Shown here: positions 31,113 to 41,791 of the stretch, piece after piece
Layout of the letters: every line of letters begins with the position of its first letter
Position numbering within the stretch: position 1 is the first letter of the stretch
Source of the DNA: Achatina immaculata
Lineage: Eukaryota; Mollusca; Gastropoda; Stylommatophora; Achatinidae
DNA: 64,000 nucleotides
Direction: 5' to 3'
NCBI GenBank assembly: GCA_009760885.1
Contig: CM019693.1
Location: forward strand, 45,381,251 to 45,445,250
Notes under the pieces: generated by a model
Database searches by the model: none
The model's input: only the letters and a program-made list of their open reading frames with translations
What the model was told of the DNA's origin: nothing
Translations under genes and position numbers: made by a program

Positions 31113-33158
31113 CTAAGATGAGTTGTATAATTCGGAGACATAATTTACAACCTCATCAAGACTTCTGTCTTCTGCTATTTTAAGAGCATCTATCCCAGAG
31201 TTATTAGTTGCCTTAACGTCAGCTCCATGCTCGTACAGGCACCGCAAAATTTCTAGACAGTTCAGGCTGGTAGCTAGCATGAAAGCGGTCCAGCCTTTCT
31301 CCTCCACTGCATTGATGACTGCTCCATTCTCGCACAAGTATTTGGCCGTGTCCAAGTGGCCGTTGTGTGATGCTAGCATTAAAGCATTACCTCCTGCATC
31401 TTCTCTAGCTGAAATGTCTATTCCGTTCTCGTGAAGGTAGCGAACAGTATCAGTTTCTCCATTGAGAGCTGCAATCATCAAAGCGTTCCTTCCCTCGTGG
31501 TCAACAATTTTTATATCTGCTCCACATACATGTAGGAAGTGCACAGCGTCAACGTTGCCATTCTGAGCTGCCAGCATCACAGAGTTCCAGCCGCCCATTT
31601 CTATAGCGTTCACGTCAGCTCCAGAGTCATAAAGAAACTGCAGGATTCCCATGTGGCCGTTCTGAGCTGCGATCATCAGCGGCGTCCAACCGTCGTCAAG
31701 GGGGGCGTTAATGTCGGTCCCTATGCTGTAAAGAAACTCTACAACATCACGGAACCCACTCTGAACGGCAACAGACAAGGGATTCCATTCCTTGTTTTCA
31801 GATTTTACAGAACCGCCATTTTCGTAAATATACTTGAGAATGTCGAGATATCCAGTTTGAGCAGCAATCATGAAGGCGCTCCAGCCGTCTTGCTGGACAG
31901 CGTTGATGTCGGCTCCACTTTGGTGCAGGTACCGCACTACCTCCAGATGACCTTTATCTGCAGCAATCATCAAGGCTGTCCAACCTTCACTTTCTTTTGC
32001 GTTTATGTCGATTCCATTACTATGTAAGAATTTCACAACTTCCAAATGCCCATTCTGGGCTGCCATCATTAAAGCATTGCATCCGTTTGCTTGCACAGCG
32101 TGAATGTCAAGGCCACGTTCTAGGAAAAACTTCACGATGCTAATATGACCTCCAAGAGCGGCCAGCATAAGGGAGTTACACGCATGTGCCTGTACCACCG
32201 TGACGTCAGCACCGCAGTGATACAAATACTCCACAGTCTTCAGGTGCCCATTCCGGGCGGCCAGCATTATAGCACTGAAACCACTGTTTTCTACAACGTT
32301 GATGTCTGCACCCCTTTTCACTAAAAAGTCCACTATTTCGAAATATCCTTTCTGAGCTGCAAACATTAACGCGGTGAAATTGTCCTGCTGCACAGCGTTC
32401 ACATCAGCTTCGTACTCTTCAAGCAGCTGAACAATGTCCATATGTCCACGCAGAGAGGCAAGCATGAGGGGGGTGTACCCTTCATTCTGTGCTGTGTTGA
32501 CAGTGCCAGGGGGAGAGTACTCACAAAGTTCTTTCACTGAGTCGAAGTGGCCGTAGTAGGACGCCATCATCAGAGCGTTCCAGCCCTCGTTGTTGACGGC
32601 CACGACATCGCTGGTGCTGTTGTGTAGAAACTTTATGATCTGTTCATGACCGTATCGAGCAGCCATCATGAGAGCGCTCCAGCCCTGTAAACTACAGATC
32701 TGTTCATCTGCTCTTCTCTTAACCAACATCTTCACGACACGTATATCGCCTTTTCTCGAGGCTCTCATTAAAGCCGTCTCGCCGAAATCGTCAACAGCGT
32801 TTATGGAGGCCTTAAACTGAAGCAGAATCTCTGCCACCTCGATGTGCCCGTTCTCTACAGCCAACATGAGAGCTGTTTCGCCATTTTTGTTGCGTTCATT
32901 TGGGGAAGCCCCTTTAACCAGCATATCCTTTACTTCATCTTTGAGACCGTTCATGGAAGCTACCATTAACTCAGTGTTCTCAACATCTTCACTCACTGTG
33001 CTTGTTCTGAAATCCTCATTGTTTTTCATACTACTCATAGAAGGTTCTATTTGATGCAAAGTCTCCTCCCCCGCTAGAGTGATCGCCAGCTTAGGTCGAT
33101 TAGGCATCTCATGGCTTACGTCTGCAGATGAATTTTTCGAGCGTAGGTCTTCATCCAT
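31113..33158 (-). CDS. Ankyrin-repeat protein, 681 aa, 19 repeats
   Basis: A complete, uninterrupted single-exon frame. Residues 1-55 are non-repetitive and polar. From about residue 58 to the end the protein is almost entirely ankyrin repeats, mostly exactly 33 residues, for example EGWTALMIAADKGHLEVVRY, with TALM/NALM at the helix-1 start and GHLEVV in helix 2. I count 19, the first lacking its leading residues and the last degraded (SGIDALKIAEDRS). One repeat near the middle of the first third is two residues longer (SPPGTVNTAQN). There is no kinase, SAM, SOCS-box, DHHC or membrane segment, so it probably acts as a protein-binding scaffold; partner and site are unknown. The coding region is richer in G+C than its surroundings. 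Absence of introns could mean a retrocopy or a lineage-specific intronless family. Ankyrin-rich bacterial symbiont proteins are an alternative source, but nothing else here is bacterial. The start is the first Met of a frame followed by continuous coding. Confidence 0.9.
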   Translation of the reverse strand: MDEDLRSKNSSADVSHEMPNRPKLAITLAGEETLHQIEPSMSSMKNNEDFRTSTVSEDVENTELMVASMNGLKDEVKDMLVKGASPNERNKNGETALMLAVENGHIEVAEILLQFKASINAVDDFGETALMRASRKGDIRVVKMLVKRRADEQICSLQGWSALMMAARYGHEQIIKFLHNSTSDVVAVNNEGWNALMMASYYGHFDSVKELCEYSPPGTVNTAQNEGYTPLMLASLRGHMDIVQLLEEYEADVNAVQQDNFTALMFAAQKGYFEIVDFLVKRGADINVVENSGFSAIMLAARNGHLKTVEYLYHCGADVTVVQAHACNSLMLAALGGHISIVKFFLERGLDIHAVQANGCNALMMAAQNGHLEVVKFLHSNGIDINAKESEGWTALMIAADKGHLEVVRYLHQSGADINAVQQDGWSAFMIAAQTGYLDILKYIYENGGSVKSENKEWNPLSVAVQSGFRDVVEFLYSIGTDINAPLDDGWTPLMIAAQNGHMGILQFLYDSGADVNAIEMGGWNSVMLAAQNGNVDAVHFLHVCGADIKIVDHEGRNALMIAALNGETDTVRYLHENGIDISAREDAGGNALMLASHNGHLDTAKYLCENGAVINAVEEKGWTAFMLATSLNCLEILRCLYEHGADVKATNNSGIDALKIAEDRSLDEVVNYVSELYNSS

Positions 33159-34169
33159 TGTTACAATTCAGTCAGGCAGGTAAAATAACTGGTGTTATAT
33201 TATGACTGTCTGATAAACCTTACATAAGTCATTTTTTTCGTAGAACTGATGGGTTTAAAATATGAAGACTAGATATTACGCGCCGTTACATGCATGTCAG
33301 CGTAACCCCTGGCAAATAACGTACTTCTACCAAACCAGCTAAGTGTGTCATCAAGTCAGGACAACATTTATCTTCCACTAATTACCAATCAACGATCTTT
33401 GCACATTCTAATTTTTGTCGAACTTTGTAGTCATATTTCTGTCACAATTAGAAGATTTGAGAAGATGTGACTACTTATGGCTGATAACTTCTCTGTGCTA
33501 TCATGTACGCGCGTCCACTCAGTCCAAGTGTTGTATCAGCTCTCGTTAGTAGTTGACAGGAAAGCTGGCTAGAGTTTTGTGTGTCACATGGCAGCCAACA
33601 GTTTGTACATTTGGTAGAGCGTAAGTCTCAGCCGGACTGTTTGTATATTTGAGTCAGCTCTAAATCTAAGTCTGATATAGAAAGTTTTGAAGCGTGGGTA
33701 GAGCTAACAGTTAGTACGCCTGTATAGAGCACGAAGCTTGACAGCCACTGTAAATTGAAGGGAAAAAAATGATAAAATGAAATCCAGCAGGAAAAGTAAT
33801 GTGTGCTAGTATTGTCAGAAATATCGATGATGTTATTTAGCAAAATATGTCTACAAGATCGAAACTTAAACGTGTATCTATCCACTAACTGAGTGTTATG
33901 GATAAAAGTAAGTAACATTAGATAATATGCTTCAAATATCGTAAATGTCTGAAAAAAACACAGAACTAATAATGAAAGGTAATAATAGGACTGTCACAAT
34001 ACATGTGTGCTACAAAGAAATTATAGTGACTGTAAGACTGACTGGTCAGTGATGTGAAATGATCTTCGTAAACTAAAGTGGTGCTATGGGAAGTAAGTGC
34101 TATAAGAAAAACCTCATAATAATGGATGAATGCGGAAAACGAACAAGCAGTAATGAACAGATACCATCA
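33159..34169. other. Upstream region of the ankyrin gene
   Basis: About 1 kb without coding evidence. No TATA box or CpG-rich block stands out. Possible 5' UTR or promoter for the minus-strand ankyrin gene lies in the first few hundred bases. Confidence 0.4.
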
Positions 34170-34684
34170 ATGAGGAAGCGTGGAATGTTAGAACTTTACT
34201 TCAGACTGGAAAATTAGAAGCTGTAAAAAGGGAAATGGAAAGGATGAAGATCAAAATACTAGGAATGAGTGAAGTTAGATGGACAGGTGCAGGGAAGATA
34301 AACTCTCATAAATGCATTATATTCAGGAGGTGAGAAACATGAACTAGGAGTATTAATAATATTTGATGAACAAACAGCAAGGACAGTTCTGGGATATTTG
34401 AACACCTCGGATCGAATCCTGCTAGCCCAACTGAAAGGACGACCAATAAACATAAATATTATACGCTCCAACAGCTGATATTTCTGAAGAAGATGTACAG
34501 CTATTTTATAATGACATAGAGACAGCCCTGAAACACACAAAGTCACATGAAGTTACTAAAGTCAAGGGATGTTTTAATGCCAAAGTTGGTAAAGGAAGAA
34601 CTTCAGACATTATTGGTGATTACGGAATGGGGGAGGGGAGTGATAGAGGTAGTAAATAAACTGAATGGGTAAAATATACATAGC

Positions 34685-34879
34685 ATGATTGTAGGAAACA
34701 CCTGGTTTAAACAACATCCCCGAAGACTGGCAACGTGGTGCAGTTCAGACAAAAAGACTTTTAGCCAGATAGACTACGTATTAATCAACAAAAGATTCCA
34801 GAATGCATTACTGACAACAAAAACCATGCCAGGAGCCGACTGCAATAGTGACCACGACCAACTCTGTGAAAAAACATAG
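34685..34879 (+). pseudogene. LINE D endonuclease C-terminal part
   Basis: A 64-codon frame: GNTWFKQHPRRLATWCSSDK, FSQIDYVLINKRF and MPGADCNSDHDQL. This carries the QIDY and SDH motifs of APE-type LINE endonucleases. The N-terminal half (34180-34680) is readable only in broken frames. Confidence 0.8.
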
Positions 34880-35029
34880 AGTAAAGCTAAAGAAAGCATA
34901 ATGAGAAACGTCGAACTGAATGCAGAACTTCTTAAAGATGACCAAGAACTGCGAGAACAATACAGGGTTATTATAACAAATAGAAACAATGCAATAGCAA
35001 AGATAAATAGTATTAATGAAGAATAGGCA

Positions 35030-35548
35030 ATGTTAAGAGATTCTATCCACCAAACTGTTAAGGAGATAATACCACCAAAAAAAGAAGCCCCCAAGAATAA
35101 ATGGATGACAGACGACATCTTGGGACTGATGTACAAGATGAGGAGTAAAAAGAACCCAGAAAAATATAGCAAGATAAATAAAGAAATAAGACGCACATGC
35201 AGAGAAGCAAAGGAAGTGTGGTTAAATGAACAGTGCAGACAAATAGATGACTCTCATAATAAAGACAGCAAAAACATGCACAAACGAATTAGTGAACTCA
35301 CAGGCAGGAAAACAAAATATACCACAGGATTCCTGACATCAGAAGAAGGTAACATGTTAATGGGAACAGAAGAACTTGTGGACAGGTGGACAGAATACAT
35401 AGGTGAGCTATATGGAGGAGAAAGACCAGAATTAACACCAGATACTAAAAACTGTGAAGGACCACCAATACTTGAAGATGAAATTATAGGTGCATTCAAA
35501 CACAAGAAGAAAGGTAAAGCAACTGAACTTGATAATATAACAATATAA
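35030..35548 (+). pseudogene. LINE D connecting region
   Basis: A 172-codon frame: basic, helical text such as KWMTDDILGLMYKMRSKKNP, then LVDRWTEYIGELYGGERPE and AFKHKKKGKATELDNITI, which leads into the RT domain. It ends at a stop before RT motif 1. Confidence 0.8.
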
Positions 35549-36159
35549 GAAATAGTCTCTAGAGGAGATTGGAATACAAATAATAACCAAGTTACTGAGT
35601 GACATTTACAACAGTGGTTATATGCCCAGTGACCTGCTTAAATCTACGTTTGTAGAAACCAGGTGCAAAGGAATGTGATGACCACCGGACTATTAGCCTC
35701 TCATGTCACATAACGAAGTTACTTCTGAGAATTATTATGAGAAGAACAAGGAAAAAGACAAAAATGGAAATAGTAGATGAACAGTTTGGATTTGTTGAAG
35801 GAAAGGGAACACACAATGCCATTTATGCTTTACGAACACTAACAAGAAAGAGCTTTAGAAGTATAGAAAGATCTCTACTTATGCTTCACTGATTACACCA
35901 AGGCATTTGACAAGGTGAAACATTATGACATTGTCAAAAATGCTTGAAGACATAAAGATAGATGGCAAAGACCTGAGGATTGTAAAACATCTATACTGGC
36001 AGCAGGAAGCTGAGATTCGAGGTGAAAATAAAACTGGAAAGTGTCAACCAGTAAAACAATGAGTCCAGTAGTGATGTGTATCATCTCCAGACCTTTTTTA
36101 TATGTAAAGCGAGAACGATCATTATAGAACAAGGTATAAACGTCGGAGGATACATATTA

Positions 36160-36659
36160 ACAACCTTCGGTATGCTGACGACACAGTACTGATAGCTAAG
36201 AACCAACAGTATCTGCAAAATCTCTTGGATAAAGTCGCTAAAGGAAGTTAACAGAGAGGCATTACTTTAAACATAAAAAAGACAGAGACTATGGTTATAT
36301 CTAAGAAACAGAATCCACCAGCATGCAGAATGAAATTAAATGGAACTATTCTAAAGCAGGTGCAGAAATTCAAATACCTTGGAGCAGTAATAACTTCAGA
36401 TGGGAAATGCAGAACAGAAATTAGGAACAGAATAGGCCAAGCAAAGACTGCATTTCAGAGAATGAGAAACATATTAGCTAACACATCCTTATCAATGAAT
36501 GTTAGAAAATTAGTCCTAAAATGGTACATTGAATTTATCTTGTTATATGGAAGTGAATCATGGACAATAGGCAGATCTGCACAGAAGTCATTGGAAGCAG
36601 CAGAAATGTGGTTTATTAGAAGAATGTTGCGAATCCCCTGGACAGTAAAAAATAACTAA
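36160..36659 (+). pseudogene. LINE D RT motif C and C-terminal part
   Basis: Broken frames around 36160-36215 give NNLRYADDTVLIAKNQQYL (YADD catalytic motif). The 122-codon frame at 36291-36659 reads FKYLGAVITSDGKCRTEI, LLYGSESWTIGRSA and MWFIRRMLRIPWTVKNN. A stop follows, then relics up to the (GAT)n tail. RT motif A appears near 35895 as TKAFDKVKHYD. Confidence 0.85.
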
Positions 36660-37366
36660 TGGAGAATGTATGAGAAGAGCTGGAGAGACAAAAAAATCTT
36701 GTCAAAAAATTAAGAGAGAGACAATGTACTTTCATAGGACATGCAATGAGAAGAGGTGGCATAGAAAATATTATAACAACATGAAAAATAGAGTGAAGAA
36801 GATCCAAAGGAAGAGAAATGATACTGGACAGTCTGACGGGATGGTGTGAGAGGAGATCACCAATTGAGCTGATGACCTGCATGAAGGATCGAGTACTCTG
36901 GAGAAGCATATTAGCCAACGCCAGTCGGCACGGCTCATGATGATAATGATGATGATGATGATGATGATGATGACGATGATGATCATGATGATGATGATGA
37001 TGACCAACAAAGAACATGTATAACAACGAAGGAAAGCATTATAGCTTGTAAAGTATAAAACTACAGCAGGTGAGTGGGCTGATGGAATGTAGTAAAGGCA
37101 AAGACTGAGACATGAAGAGAGCAATTTGCGTAAATGCTCAGTATCACTTGAGGAGGAAACTAGGACCAAACTTGAAGAAAGAAGCTGCAGCGCAAGGGAA
37201 CAGAACATTGCAACACAAAGATTGCATGCTTTTACTGTGGTCGATTATGCAATCCAGCACTGATAGAGTCAGCCATTAGAGTAACTATTCAAGAAGATGT
37301 TGTTTGACGAAAACTCACAATAACTGATATCTGTTTACTTCAAAGCCATCTTATTAGATGAAAAGC

Positions 37367-37411
37367 GCACATACATACATACATACATACATACATACAT
37401 ACATACATACA
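37367..37411. repeat. (ACAT)n microsatellite, LINE tail
   Basis: About 11 copies of ACAT, directly abutting the 3' end of the minus-strand LINE at 37412. It is read from that element as (ATGT)n. Confidence 0.9.
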
Positions 37412-37531
37412 TCTGTTGCTCTGCCGGCTGGCGTTGGCTATCATGCTTTCCTACAACCCCCTGCTCCGAGAGCTTATTATAAGCTGTGCTGGTGTTCTTT
37501 GTCCGTGCCATCTAGTTAGTCCATCCAGCAT

Positions 37532-37583
<52 letters not shown>

Positions 37584-38575
37584 TTGCTAGGTTTCTTTTG
37601 TCTTCTGTCTCTCCCGTTGTCACAATGTATTCCAGCTTGCCTCACAGTAGAACGCGTCCTAAGAATCTGGATTGTCTTTCCTTGACTTTTGTTATTGTTC
37701 CTCTCGTCTCCCCAGCTTCTCTCAGAACCTCCTCGTTTGATTTCTTTGTTGTCCAAAGTACTCGTAGCAATCTTCTAAGGAGACACATGTCAGTGGCTTC
37801 CAACTAGCGTTGTACTTCATCAGTGACTGACCATGCCCCACATCCGAAACATAAATTTGACTCGATGTAGCACTGGAGTGGTCATTTCCTTACTCCAAGT
37901 GACAATGATTTATTACACTCAATGCTCTTCATTTTCTGAAACAATATTTTAGCTTGCATTATTCTGCTCTTTATCTCAGTCAGGCATCTTCCATCTGAGG
38001 TCAGTAGTGCCCCCAAATATCTTAACGTGTCCACCTGTTTCAGCATTGTGCCGTTTAATTTTACTTTCAGGAAACACTTTTTTCTTTGAGACGACAATAA
38101 CTTCTGTTTTCTTCTTGCTCAAGATAAGACCCTTGTTCTCACTTTCTTCTACTTCTATGTTCAGCAATTCTTGTAGTTTTTTCTCTCTCTCTTTGCTATT
38201 AAGATTGTATCATCTGCATATCTCAAGTTGTTTAACTTGTAACCCCACCCCCCCCCCCCATTGATATTCCAGGTAGTTCATCTATATGACACATGATATT
38301 CTCACTGTACAGGGAAAATAAATCAGGTGACAACACACATCTTTGGCGCACTCCAGTTTTAAGTTCGTGATATTTGACAATTTCTTGCTCCATTTTTTTT
38401 TTCTGGCGATTGCTGTCAATAAATGTTTTTAATAATTATCAGGTCCTTTCCATCCATGTTTAATTTTTCTAACATTTCAATTACTAGGTTGTGCCTTACT
38501 TTGTCAAAGGCCTTGTAGTAATCTATGAAACACAAATATAGGTCAGTTTTAACTTCTATGGCTACATATATGCAT
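37412..38575 (-). mobile_element. RTE-like LINE 3' half (family D), minus strand
   Basis: Minus-strand frames, much broken, read LYLCFIDYYKAFDKVRHN (RT motif A) near 38540, VLSPDLFSLYSENIM near 38310, LNGTMLKQVDTLRYLGALLT near 38030 and, at the end, RSRGLWESMIANA near 37450. A (CT)n(GT)n microsatellite at 37530-37582 has expanded inside the coding region. Confidence 0.85.
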
Positions 38576-38585
38576 ACATAAATAT

Positions 38586-38942
38586 GTTACATAAACTGCG
38601 TGTTACATAAACTGCGTGTTACATAACCTGCGTGTTACATAAACTGCGTGTTACATAACCTGCGTGTTACATAAACTGCGTGTTACATAAAGTGCGTGTT
38701 ACATAAAGTGCGTGTTACATAAAGTGCGTGTTACATAAAGTGCGTGTTACATAAAGTGCGTGTTACATAAAGTGCGTGTTACATAAAGTGCGTGTTACAT
38801 AAAGTGCGTGTTACATAAACTGCGTGTTACATAACCTGCGTGTTACATAAAGTGCGTGTTACATAAAGTGCGTGTTACATAAAGTGCGTGTTACATAAAG
38901 TGCGTGTTACATAAAGTGCGTGTTACATAAAGTGCGTGTTAC
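38586..38942. repeat. 16-bp minisatellite, about 22 units
   Basis: The unit is GTTACATAAAGTGCGT, with AACTGCGT and ACCTGCGT variants clustered at both ends and a homogeneous core. Confidence 0.97.
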
Positions 38943-40196
38943 GTGAAATGTGCTGTCAGTGGAAGCGGCGAAACGAAACTGATCAAACTTTATCTCACTT
39001 ATCTGCTGCCTCACAAGAGGTTGTTAATCTACATGCGGCTTGACGTGGTTCGTGTGGTGGCCAAATGTGCTAAGAAGTTTGTTTATTGAGTCCACTCTCA
39101 CTCAGTTACGACCAGACTTCAAGCAGGTCACTACAATCCCATGGCCTACATTAAAGCAGGAAATCTCTATCCCGGCGAGAAAAAAAGCAAGAATGAATAA
39201 GTAATTAATGACTGCTCATAAACCAATGCTTTATGTGATGAATATGCAGGAAAATGACACGTCAGTTAACTTGGTACTGATGCCTGCAGGGATAGTTGAA
39301 GTTGCAGAAGAGTGAGAAGAACCCAGCGGTGCTTTTGTTGCAACAACAAGCAGTCTCGCAACGGAAACGACGGTTGTGGCAGCTCTGATCTGGCTCAGTC
39401 AAGCAAAGAAGCAAGCGAGTCAGTTGATGAGCATGCTAAAGAAAATGTAGGCTGGCTCTCTCAGTCAAAAGTGGCTCGAATCACTGCATCTGTCAAAGAC
39501 CCATCGACCAGGCCACGCATTTGTCAGGTGAAATGAAAGATCTAATCAGTTGGCCGATTCAGCTATCGTGAAGGAAGGGCAGAAAAATGGATGGAGCCTA
39601 CATCATCAGTGCTACAAGAGAAGCTGGTTGAACAAAGGACTGACAACTATGAATCCGAGTTGTTATCAGGAATAAAATAGTTGGAAAGTAAAACTTTGGG
39701 TGGAGATAACTGAACGATTTATCAACAGCTCCAGATGGACTGTTAACCTACAAATAACTGCCGTCATTAATTACTGTATGCTGTGTTCGAAGCATCTATG
39801 CATGTGGCCGAAGTGCTTGGATGATGGTCCTTCTTACCTAACTAACCAACTAACTCAGAAATGTGATTGGAAAACTGACATTTAAAAGAAAAAAAATCAT
39901 ACTCTTCAAGTCCAGCATGCTAAATAGATCTTTGTGTACACACTGAAGAATCCAGCGCTGCAGAGTTTAGTAATGAGAATTTATCTGTTTCCTTTTCCTG
40001 TGTATGCATTTCTTTGAACCACATAAAGTCTGATAGCAACATTGCAGTCTTCTAGCCATGCAAAAGAAAAAGAATTATGCTTGGTTAACAATAATGCATT
40101 TCTGTGCTTGCTCCATAAGAAAGTGGAAATTTCCAGATCTGGTAGTTTGTGCGATTTCCTTGTACATTACAAGTTGTGCACTTTCGTCTATGATCA
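38943..40196. other. Unannotated region
   Basis: No recognisable domain. The longest frame (39312-39536, 74 codons, MRRTQRCFCCNNKQ) has a Cys pair and Ser-rich text but no match I know and no splice context. It is not called as a gene. Confidence 0.5.
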
Positions 40197-40919
40197 ATCA
40201 GTCAGTCAGTCAATTCATGTCCCATGTGGAACTTTGCCTCCCTAACATCTATCATGTAGGCCTCTCGGTTGTAAGCAAGATGACCTGCTACAGACGCATT
40301 CATTCGAATATCATCAACGATGTCCTGCAGCCATCTTCGCTTTGGTCTTCCTCTCTTTCTGTTTTCCACTATGTACCCTTCCAAGCACGTCTTCTCTAAA
40401 TTATCATGACGTTTAATGTGTCCAAAATATCTAAGTTTTCTTTGTTTAATCCTCTTTACTAGCCATACTTATTCAATATTAAGTTCTTGTAGTATGAATA
40501 TATATATTGTTCTTTTTTTGTGTCCATGATATTTGGAGAACTCTTCCATAGCATTTACATTCAAACGCATTTATGTGTTTCTCAGCTGTTTTGTTAAGTG
40601 TCCAGGTCTCACAGGCATATATTGCGAATGGAAAGATGCATGCCCTTAAAAATCTTATTTTTGTAGTTCTGTCTGCTCCTCTCCACAGCTTCTTTAGTTG
40701 TTTTATTTTTTTTAAGCGATAGATGTCCTCCTTTTAATATTCCTCACTGTATCTCCATTATTAGTTAGTAGTGACCCAAGATATTAAAAACTCTCCACTT
40801 CTTCCAATTTTTCCTCATTTATATAAATTTCAGCTGCCTTGTTTGTTTTGTTAGTTGTCATCAGTTTAGTTTTCTTTGCATTAAGATAAAGGTTTTGCTC
40901 TTCACTATTCTTACGGACT
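40197..40919 (-). mobile_element. LINE A second copy, 3' segment
   Basis: The minus strand reads the C-terminal part of LINE A: LEGYIVENRKRGRPKRRWLQ near 40370, the CETWTLNKTAEKH region near 40600 and SVRKNSEEQNLYLNAKKTKL near 40880. Tail (CAGT)n at 40197-40214. Interrupted at 40919 by an AG-family LINE. Confidence 0.9.
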
Positions 40920-41778
40920 AAGGAGGCAACATCAGACAAACGCAGAGGATTACAATGGACCCTTGACACAGTGCTGGAGGACCTTGACTTTGCGGACGAC
41001 ATTTGTCTATTATCAAGCAGTCACAAAGATATGCAAGATAAAATAAACAAGCTAACTCAGAATGCAAACAACATAGGACTAAAGATCAACGTAGGAAAGA
41101 CAAAGTTAATGAAGCAAAATGTGAACAACAGAAATGTACTCAGAGTAGATAACAAGTTAGTGGAGGAGGTCAACGAATTTGTATACCTTGGCAGCAGAGT
41201 AGTAGAAAATGGAGACAGCACAGAGGACATCAACAGCAGACTTACTAGAGCAAACCAGGCTTTTGAAATGATGCAGACTATATGGAAATAAAAAAAACTA
41301 AGTATAAATATGAAAATCAGGATATTTAAGAGTAATGTTCTAAGTGTACTGCTCTATGGAAGTGAATGCTGGAAAATCACCAAAACCATAGAAAACAAGT
41401 TGAATTCTTTCCAGACTAAATGTTTACGAAGAATTAGAAAAATATTTTGGCCAAACACCTTAAGAAATAACATCTTATTAGCAGAAATGCAGATGAAACC
41501 ACTGACAACAATTATTGAGGAAAGACGCTGGCGATGGTTGGGACATGTGCTCCGAATGACTGACAACTCACTACCAAAAAATAGCACTAAGATGGACACC
41601 ACAGGGGAGCAGAAGTAAGGGTAGACCAAAAGAGACATGGAGAAGAACAACAGAAAGGATGTTGAGCAATAGAGGGCTCACCTGGGCAAGAGCAGAAAAA
41701 AAGGCGAAGGACAGGCATTTGTGGAAAACCCTTGCAGAAGCCCCATGTGCCCTGGGCACTTAAGGTTCAGAGAGAGAG
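40920..41778 (+). mobile_element. AG-family LINE fragment nested in LINE A
   Basis: A 5'-truncated RTE-like LINE ending in a short (AG)n tail. It is flanked by the 13-bp direct repeat ATTCTTACGGACT at 40907-40919 and 41779-41791. Frames: 40971-41291 (LEDLDFADDICLLSS, RT motif C as FADD) and 41310-41618 (VLLYGSECWKITKTIENKLN, RRWRWLGHVLRMTDN). The C-terminus AEAPCALGT is reached after one more frameshift. It is a close relative of 44820-48012. Confidence 0.95.
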
Positions 41779-41791
41779 ATTCTTACGGACT

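Larger units (their letters stand above)
34170..37010 (+). mobile_element. Near full-length RTE-like LINE (family D), decayed, (GAT)n tail
   Basis: Starts in the endonuclease (AWNVRTL-type text near 34178; MERMKIKILGMSEVRWTG near 34240) and ends after the C-terminal region in a (GAT)n tail at 36938-37003. About 2.8 kb with many stops. No target-site duplication was confirmed. Confidence 0.85.

Noticed and set aside
31539..32027. Plus-strand 162-codon ORF
   Set aside because: Antisense shadow of the ankyrin gene, open because of the 99-bp repeat periodicity.
39312..39536. 74-codon ORF with Cys pair
   Set aside because: No recognisable domain, no splice context and length within chance for this window.
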